From positions 53,911,090 through 53,975,089 of the forward strand of contig CM070908.1 in NCBI GenBank assembly GCA_036417435.1: 64,000 nucleotides of DNA, in the 5' to 3' direction. A program made the position numbers and the translations under genes. The notes beneath the pieces were generated by a model that was given only the letters and a program-made list of their open reading frames with translations, searched no databases and was not told the origin of the DNA. Source of the stretch: Inia geoffrensis. Its lineage: Eukaryota > Chordata > Mammalia > Artiodactyla > Iniidae. The stretch's first letter is position 1, and every line of letters starts with the position of its first letter. Below are positions 57,058 through 64,000 of the stretch, one piece after another.

Positions 57058-57439
57058 AGTGTCCTGGGTTTTACACAGTACCAGGAGCTGGAGATTAGGG
57101 ACGTCTGGTCCCCTGAAAACAAATCTCTGTAAAAGGAACAGCTACAAATATGTAGAGTGGACTGCTGAAAAGAAGGCATGGGGATGCCCCCAAATGTCAT
57201 CTATTTTTAATGTCAGCTTTTGGGAAAATTGTATCTCTGCCTTCCATTCAGATGCAGTGATTTCCTTCTTAAATACCATCTGCTCAGACAGGATACCTGC
57301 TGAAAGAAACTGTGACTTCTGTTCTTTGACATACGCTTTGTTTTTGTTCTTGTGGGAACTGATTACTCTTTATTCTTCCTTGCAAGCAGCAGAATTTTAA
57401 CCATGATACTTGACTTTTAAGCTACTTGCATTTTTTAAA
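57058..57439. other. Unique sequence, no feature recognised
   Basis: No element or exon recognised. A 113-codon open frame (57059-57400) has no motif. Confidence 0.45.
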
Positions 57440-57654
57440 AAGTAATAGCATTTTTCCTACTGATTAAGAAGCAATGTGTATTCACTATAGAGAATTTAGA
57501 AATATGGACAATTAAAAAGAAAAGATGAAATCATCCAATAATCCTAATACCCAGAGATGACCACTATGCATATTTGCTAAATTCCTTTCAAGCCTTCTTT
57601 TCATATATATATAAATATTATAAAATGCAGTAATGTTATATGGAGAGTGTTGGG
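57440..57654 (+). mobile_element. Probable ancient LINE fragment, split by a SINE
   Basis: ATAGAGAATTTAGAAATATG, AAATCATCCAATAATCCTAA, CCCAGAGATGACCACTATGC and AATTCCTTTCAAGCCTTCTT resemble a common old L1-derived block ('AAATCACCCATAATCCCA...CCAGAGATAACCACTGTTA'). It may continue at 58039-58110, past the SINE. Strand and family are uncertain. Confidence 0.45.
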
Positions 57655-57665
57655 TTTTATCCTTT

Positions 57666-58027
57666 TGTTTAATAATTTTATTTATTTAATTTATTTCTTT
57701 TTGGCTGCATTGGGTATTCATTGCTATGTGTGGGCTTTCTCTAGTTACGGCAAGCAGGGGCTACTCTTTGTTGTGGTGCATGGGCTTCTCATTGCGGTGG
57801 CTTCACTTGTTGCAGAGCACAGGCTCCAAGCGTGCAGGCTTCAGTAGTTGTGGCACATGGGCTCAGTAGTTGTGGCTTGTGGGCTCTAGAGCACAGGCTC
57901 AGTAGTTGTGGCGCATGGGCTTAGTTGCTCCGTAGCATGTGGGATCTTCCCGGACCAGGGATTGAACCTGTGTCCCCTACACTGGCAGGCGGATTCTTAA
58001 CCACTGCACCACCAAGAAAGTTCTGAT
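57666..58027 (-). mobile_element. Long CHR-type tRNA-derived SINE, minus strand
   Basis: TTTATTTAATTTATTTC tail, TTTTGGCTGCATTGGGTATT, CTCTAGTTACGGCAAGCAGG, AGTAGTTGTGGCACATGGGC modules, then the tRNA-type head in reverse (GGGATTGAACCTGTGTCCCC). An 11-bp duplication TTTTATCCTTT lies at 57655-57665 and 58028-58038. Same family as 13542-13794 and 63285-63629. Confidence 0.9.
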
Positions 58028-58124
58028 TTTTATCCTTTATACTTGACATCAAATAATGTTTTCTGAGCTTAAATATTCTTCACAATGTGATTTTAAGAAT
58101 AAGTTGTTCTCCATTAATGTATAT

Positions 58125-58180
58125 GAACGGTTCTCCAGAGAAATAGAACCAATTATATATTACATATTATATATTAAGAA

Positions 58181-58230
<50 letters not shown>

Positions 58231-58630
58231 AGAGAGAGATTTATTATAAGAAATTGGCTCACATGAGTATGAAGATTGGTAAAATCTGCTGCCACTGGTG
58301 CAGGAGACCCAGGGAGAGCTGATGTTCAAGTTCAAAGGCCATCAATCAGGAAGAGTCAATACTGCAGATGAAATCCAAAGGCAATCATCTGGAGAGTTCT
58401 CTCCGACTCAAGGGAGAGTGGATCTTTTTGTTCTAATCCGACCTTCAGTTGATTAGATGAGGCCCCCCTGTATTATGAAGAGCAATCTGCTTCACTCAAA
58501 GTCCACTGATTTCAATGTCAATCTCAGGCAAAAAGATGCTCCCAGAAACCCCGGAATAATATATGACCAACTCTCTGGGTACATCATGGTCTAGTCAAGT
58601 TGACACATACAGTTTACCCATCACAATGTG
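58125..58630 (-). mobile_element. Ancient LTR-like repeat, minus strand
   Basis: GTTCTCCAGAGAAATAGAAC, a GT/GA simple repeat, TTTATTATAAGAAATTGGCT, GGAGACCCAGGGAGAGCTGA, TGATTAGATGAGGCCCCCCT, TGCTTCACTCAAAGTCCACT and CAAGTTGACACATACAG form a repeat common across mammals. On the minus strand it has an AATAAA-containing TTATAATAAATCTCTC and looks LTR-like (MLT2-like from memory; not certain). Confidence 0.6.
58183..58239. repeat. (GT)n(AG)n microsatellite
   Basis: About 22 GT units then a short AG run, inside the LTR-like repeat. Confidence 0.95.
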
Positions 58631-59096
58631 TATGCCTTGATTTATTTAACCAAATTTTATGAGTGAATATTTAGGTGATTTTTAAATACATGGAACTAAA
58701 CTATCAATCCTCCTTCACCCATGACAGACCCTGATATTTTATCAGGGCCTTCCTTCTAAGAATGGAGAAAGAGAGCTTTTTGAAACACAGCCACCGAGGA
58801 CCCCCACTGTCAGCCAGAGTTGATGTGTCACCAGAAATGTTTCCTCTTTCCATCTTGTGTGTTTCTGATCAACTGCTGTGAAATTATTGTCTTTCCCCAC
58901 CTCCTACTCCTCTGTTACTCTGAGATGATACAGTATATGGACCGTTACTGTCTTCATCATGCCCTACGACCATGCTCCTTTTGTCAGCACCTCCTGCTTT
59001 AAGTGTAGGAGCTACAGCCTATCAAGATGCAGTGCCTAGCAGTCTGACCATTCCTACCCTACTTCTTAAGCCTATTTTTCCCCCTGATTCTTGCTT
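58631..59096. other. Unique sequence, no feature recognised
   Basis: Nothing recognised. Confidence 0.45.
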
Positions 59097-59105
59097 TGAA
59101 TTAAT

Positions 59106-59321
59106 TTTTATTTATTTATTTTTTTTTTTGCGGTACGCAGGCCTCTCACTGTTGTGGCCCCTCCCGTTGCAGAGCACAGGCTCCGGACGCGTAGGCTCAG
59201 CAGCCATGGCTCACGGGCCCAGCCGCTCCGCGGCATGTGGGATCTTCCCGGACCGGGGCACGAACCTGTGTCCCCTGCATCGGCAGGCGGACTCCCAACC
59301 ACTGCACCGCCAGGGAAGCCC
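59106..59321 (-). mobile_element. Young CHR-2-type tRNA-derived SINE, minus strand
   Basis: TTTATTTATTTATTTTTTTT tail, GCGGTACGCAGGCCTCTCAC, CGGACGCGTAGGCTCAGCAG, head in reverse to CCGCCAGGGAAGCCC. Duplication TGAATTAAT at 59097-59105 and 59322-59330. CpG-rich and little diverged from the copies at 15462 and 45356. Confidence 0.95.
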
Positions 59322-59330
59322 TGAATTAAT

Positions 59331-61305
59331 ATTTTTTAAAGTGAAGATGAGGGGATAGATGTAGGAAGCACTCGAGGCATAACCATGCTCAGACATCTCA
59401 AAAAGCAACACACTTTAGGAAAAAGAGTGGGAGAGGTGTAGCAGGCATGTTATTTTTTATTATTTACTTTTTTGACTATTTCCTCAAAGCAAAACCATGG
59501 GAGATATACCAATTGTCTTTCTAACTCTTGCACTGCTACCCATCCACCTCCCAAATCCTGTCATATGAAGAAAAGCCTACTTACGTCACGAAGTGCATTT
59601 CAGATACTTCCGTGGCTGTGTTTTAATTTCTAATCCAGCCCAATTGACTTGATTGTTAGAATAAGCTCTCCCCAAATTCTGGACTTCGGTTTTATATCTG
59701 TGTTGGAGAGACTTTCATCTTTATTCGTATTTTCATAAGTAGAGAAATCAAGGAAGACCATTTCTGAACCTGCAAATCAGACACAGTTTTAACCACTGAC
59801 GTATGTTTTAAATAGGAATTCACAACACTTATCTTGAGCTGTATGCCCACTGCAATCCAGGAAGGCCAGTGAGCTAACAAATTGAAGTGACTTGATAAAG
59901 TTATTTTTTAATGCTCTATTGTAGATTTTATATTTGCAAATGTAGCTAATTGTATTGAACGTGAAATCTAATTAAAACCTCATTGTACCATCTGTGTTCT
60001 TTGGTTAAAGGACATGTACTATTAAACAAGTATTGAAAAGGAGGTACTGAAAGATTTACTTAAAATTCAGTTCCTTCCATTCTCAAAGACTGGATGGTGG
60101 CAGAATGTAATACTCCATTGCCGTAGCCAGTCTTTAAAAGCTCCCCAGAGCCATAGCTAATTTTCCTATTAGTTACAGACGAGAGACTGCACCACCAAAT
60201 TCAGTCTCACAATTTCGGCAATGGAGAAGAGAGAGAGAAAAAATACACACCCATGAACACCTACAGACACACACACACATACGCATACATACATACATGT
60301 ATCGAGGAAAAAAGAAAACCTCAGTAATGCGCACACCTAACAGTTTTCCAAGGGTTTCATCTTTTCTTCCCTCACCTTGTTTAATTCAAATGAGAAGTGT
60401 TTTGTTTAACTGGAGTGTTTTAGGATTTCCCCTGCCAACAAATGGACCAACCTCTTAATAATCATAATTTCTCTTGTGTTACGTGGTGCAAAAGTCAGAG
60501 AGTAGAAAAGGAAGGAAATCAAGAAAGGATACTATTGGAGTGAAATCCACACACCTGTGAAAAATTAAGTGGCTACTATAGTTTAACTCACACTAGCATG
60601 ATCTACACTTTGTTTATTCTGCCTACAATGATCACGTGATATCTACGAAGAAATTACTGGTGTCGAATCTTAGTTGAAATGCTAAAAATCAGTTTCAATG
60701 GAAGTTTTCAGTCTCCTCTGTTAAGATTCTAAGACATATTAAGACATTTCTTCTTTGTAGGTCTTAGATTTTTGAAAAGCCCCTGCGGTGGCTTCCAGTT
60801 TATTTATATACCAGCAGCTGCAGTCATGACATCAAGATGCAATAAAACCCTCTCTCTGTAATACAGGCACCTGTTGTTAAAGAAAGAAATCTCGTACAAA
60901 CAGGCAAGGCATGCTGGGTCCTAAGTGATGCTGGAAACCCTGAGAAACTAGATGTATTTTTAGGGCAGCCGGGCCAGAGTTTCAGGTATCAGTGGCCGAA
61001 CGTCCCCTACTTTCGCCCTTTGTTAAACTGACCTCCTTATTCACACACAGGCAGACATCAATTTCTATGTATAATTCCCCGAAAAAAGTAAGATGGGACA
61101 AAGTTTGTTTTCTCCTTGTTTTTGAAGCTGTGTACCCTGTTGCAGGAGACCCAGAAGCACACAACACATCCTTGACAAATACCATTGACTGATGGGGCAA
61201 CAGGAACTTTCAACCCTGAGATGATCTAGGACATTGCAATCCAATTGTTTTTAAACACTGGCTGTCCCAAATAAGTATCAAACAGGTTCATTGATGGCTT
61301 GGGTC
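59331..61305. other. Unique sequence, possibly conserved in parts
   Basis: 2 kb free of recognised transposons, the longest such stretch near this end. The part at about 59880-60080 holds several TAATTA/ATTAAA cores, and 60780-60860 holds CAGCAGCTGC next to ATGACATCA. These are weak hints of regulatory DNA only. CA-rich simple sequence lies near 60247-60300. Confidence 0.4.
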
Positions 61306-61309
61306 TTCA

Positions 61310-61460
61310 GAATAGCCATGTCTGACAGGCAAAGCAGAGATTGTGTTGTGACAGTTGAGGATCCTGAGATGCACACAGGTTGAGTGATTCACTCAAGGTC
61401 ACATACCACATAGCTGGTCCAGGATGAACATCCAGCTTTCAGAGCAACTCTGAGTTCCCT
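61310..61460 (+). mobile_element. MIR SINE fragment, plus strand
   Basis: GTGATTCACTCAAGGTCACA, TACCACATAGCTGGTCCAGG and ATGAACATCCAGCTTTCAGA fit the MIR core (CCCAAGGTCACACAGCTAGT...). Confidence 0.65.
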
Positions 61461-61464
61461 GGGC

Positions 61465-61600
61465 ACACACACAGCTGAGTTTGAATTCTGATTTATCACT
61501 TGTTGTCTCTCTGAAACTCAGTCTCCTGGCCTATACATGGTTTGATGTGGGATCAAATATAATAACCTACACCTGATACAACCAACACCGACGTGAACGG
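61465..61600 (-). mobile_element. Possible MIR fragment, minus strand
   Basis: GAGTTTGAATTCTGATTTAT, CTGAAACTCAGTCTCCTGGC and GTGGGATCAAATATAATAAC resemble the reverse MIR. Head-to-head with the preceding fragment. Confidence 0.5.
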
Positions 61601-62767
61601 CACACCCTGTACGTACTCAGGTCCTTTTCTTGGGCTCTCTTTATGTGGAACTCAAACTAAAACAACATTCTGTGGTTTATAAAAATTGGAAAAATATGTA
61701 TTATTAAATAAATGCAGTTTTCCAGTGAACATTTTTCTTTCAAAGATGATATGCATGAAGGTAAAAGCAATGTAAGGGTGTATAAATGTTAGAACCATTT
61801 CTTTAAGGATACATGATTTGTCATGGAAAAGCAAAGACTTCACCAAAGGGAACAAAAGACAAAATCAGTTGCTTCTGAAATCTGACTCTTTTCTGAGATC
61901 TTCCTTGGAAAGGAATTTGAGCAAATAATTGGTCAAATAAAGGTTCAAGTCTTCTAAGTTATTTGATAGCAAAAACCAAGCACAGTGAAAGAGAGCTTTC
62001 TGCTGCTTCCCCTTCATACCTCTATTGCCTCTGCTAAGTATATAATAAAGACCTGTGATGCTTCATCTAGATGCACAGAGACTTTTGTGAAAACAGCAAG
62101 AAAAAGGGAAGCAGCCCATATTGCTGTAATTGGTGCAAACCTTGGATTGTATCGCAGTGTTCTCGGATGATTATAAATTGTGAGGCTCTGGTTTTGTTTG
62201 TTAGGATTTTTTTTCTTTAACCTTCTGTAGTTTACTGGAACTTAAGTCAATATAATCAGCATCCTGGAAATGACTGAATTTGAAGGGAAACCAGTAGGAT
62301 GCTGGATTTTAAGAACAAATTCGTATGCGGATAAACAATTTACAAACCGCCATAGATATATGAATAGTAGGTCTTGCTTTCAAAAATAAAACGTCATCAG
62401 TGAATATTCACTTTCTCTTGAAGGCTGTCTGTTTAGTCTACTGATAGATGAAAAATATAAGTCAGTCGTAGACAAAATGTGAGACTGGTATGCCCTTAGA
62501 CATCATCCGGTTCAGGCATCCCAAGTGGAGCTATTTTCACTTTCCAACCATAGTTGATTGGTAATGGCTGCATGATTAGCCATGTTCAGAAGGATTATAG
62601 GGCTTTGCGCAGAAACAGGAGAAAAGTGAGTGAGATGGATTAATAATGTTTGTGGTGGCCTGAATAGGAAGAGTGTCAGTTTACGAAGAATCCTGATTCT
62701 AACCTCCACTTCTAGAAGTCATTAATTCTTATAATGTTGGGATTTATATTATAACAAAACAATTAAC
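61601..62767. other. Unique sequence, no feature recognised
   Basis: 1.2 kb AT-rich unique DNA with no exon recognised. Confidence 0.5.
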
Positions 62768-62859
62768 TTTTTTTTCAGTTTTAGTATTTTTAATTGAAGT
62801 ATAGTTGATTTACAATATTGTGTTAATTTCTGCTGTATAGCAAAGTGACTCAGTTTTAT

Positions 62860-62860
<1 letters not shown>

Positions 62861-62891
<31 letters not shown>

Positions 62892-62905
62892 ACATACACA
62901 CACAT
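62861..62905. repeat. (CA)n microsatellite in the L1 3' UTR
   Basis: CA units with two TA interruptions, at the place where other copies read TTATACATATACATATG. Confidence 0.95.
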
Positions 62906-63284
62906 CCTTTTTTTATGTTCTTTTACATTATGGTTTATCATAGGATGTTGAATATAGTTCTCTGCGTTATAGAGTAGGACCTTGTTGTTTATCCATTCTG
63001 TATATAGAAGTTTACTTCTGTTAACCCCAAACTCCCACTCAACCTTCCCCCACCCCTCCCGCCTCCCACCACCCTTCCCCCCTCCCACCAGCCTGTTCTC
63101 TATGTCCATGATTCTGTTTCTGTTTCATAGATAGGTTCGTTTGTGTCATATTTTAGATTCCACATCTAAGTGATATCACATGGTATCTGTCTTTCTCTTT
63201 ATGACTTAATTCACTTTGTGTGATAATCTCTAGGTTCATCCATGTTGCTGCAAATGGCATTATTTCATTGTTTTTTATATATAA

Positions 63285-63629
63285 ATTTATTTATTTTATT
63301 TATTTATTTTTAGCTGCCTTGGTTCTTCATTGCTGTGTGCAGCTTTCTCTAGTTGTGGTGAGCAGAGGCTACTCTTCGGTGCGGTGCACGGGCTTCTCAC
63401 TGCGGTGGCTTCTCTTGTTGCAGAGCATGGGCTCTAGGCATGCGGGCTTCAGTAATTGTGGCACATAGGCCCAGTAATTGTGGCTTGCAGGCTCTAGAGC
63501 GCAGGCTCAGTAGTTGTGGCACACAGGCTTAGTTGCTCCGCGGCATGTGGGATCTTGCCGGACCAGGGCTCGAACCAATGTCCCCTGCATTGGCAGGTGA
63601 ATTCTTAACCACTGCACCACCAGGGAAGT
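63285..63629 (-). mobile_element. Long CHR-type tRNA-derived SINE, minus strand
   Basis: ATTTATTTATTTTTAGCTGC start, CTCTAGTTGTGGTGAGCAGA, AGTAATTGTGGCACATAGGC modules, and the head in reverse (GGGCTCGAACCAATGTCCCC, CCACCAGGGAAGTA). It splits the host L1. No clear duplication. Confidence 0.9.
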
Positions 63630-64000
63630 ACCTGTGCTACATCTTCTTTAACCATTCATCTTTCGATGGACATTGAGGTTTTTTCCCTGTCTTGGCTATT
63701 GTGAAATGCTGCTATGAACATAAGGGGCATGTATCTTTTTGGATTAGAGTTTTGTCTGGATATATGCCCAGGAGTGGGATTGCTGGATCATATGGTAATT
63801 CTATTTTTAGTTTTCTGAGGAACCTCCGTACTGTCCTCCATAGTGGCTGCACCAACTTACCTTACGTTCCCACCAACAGCGTAGGCAGGTTCCCTTTTCT
63901 CCACACCCTCTTCACCATTTGTTATTTGTAGACATTTTGATGATGGCCATTTTGACCAGTGTGAGGTGATACCTCATTGTAGTTTTGATTTGCATTTCTC

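Larger units (their letters stand above)
62768..64000 (-). mobile_element. L1, minus strand, split by a SINE and running off the window
   Basis: TTTTTTTTCAG, AATTGAAGTATAGTTGATTT, TCTGCTGTATAGCAAAGTGA then the 3' UTR and C-terminal ORF2 in reverse. Interrupted at 63285-63629 by a SINE, it resumes with CTACATCTTCTTTAACCATT and continues to the last base (ATTTGCATTTCTC, matching 7540-7551 of copy 2). About 25 bases of ORF2 around the GGCTGAGTAATATTCC site seem lost at the SINE junction. Confidence 0.92.

Overview
This window looks like a piece of a cetacean (whale or dolphin) nuclear genome. The main evidence is a set of tRNA-derived SINEs with the CHR-type head (CTTCCCTGGTGGCGCAGTGG) that is typical of cetaceans, hippos and their relatives. 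These SINEs are young and several still carry near-perfect target-site duplications (TSDs). They sit alongside artiodactyl-type LINE-1 (L1), ancient L1M, L2 and MIR elements and old LTRs. All family names come from memory of these families, not from a database search. I see no host protein-coding exon, no structural RNA gene, no CRISPR array and no prokaryotic or mitochondrial sequence. The window is intergenic or intronic.

Layout. 1-4615: the 3' two thirds of an L1 (plus), badly decayed. 5765-6057: tail of an ancient L1 (plus). 6571-13794: a nested block in which a nearly complete L1 with its CpG-rich 5' promoter (minus, 6653-13541) has landed inside an older CHR-type SINE. 13810-23540: L2 and MIR relics, one young SINE (15462), a short L1 tail (18030) and unique AT-rich DNA. 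23545-25010: old L1. 26826-27985: a SINE with an internal 66-bp tandem repeat, then two LTR fragments. 30923-32186: a young SINE, a probable LTR and a short L1 tail with a 19-bp TSD. 33880-36450: two long L2 pieces in opposite orientation. 37805-38285: a MaLR-like LTR. 42712-43600: L1 tail. 44840-50890: a stack of old L1 pieces invaded by a short L1 tail and by an internally deleted L1 (47054-50690). 51601-59321: SINEs, two related LTRs (one split by a short L1) and another L1 tail. 62768-64000: an L1 split by a SINE and running off the window.

The only coding capacity is L1 ORF1/ORF2 remnants. Every copy carries frameshifts, stops or changed catalytic residues (an EN Asp-to-Ala in one copy, an RT FADD-to-FAND in another), so I expect no active element. 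Twelve of sixteen L1 blocks lie on the minus strand. That would fit an intron of a plus-strand gene whose exons lie outside, but it is only an inference.

I did not find an undescribed biological system. The observations most worth checking are the nested insertions, the internally deleted L1, a near-perfect 23-bp hairpin at 29946-30002, a 42-bp palindrome at 51392-51433, and dinucleotide tracts of the same length grown at the same site of two separate L1 copies.
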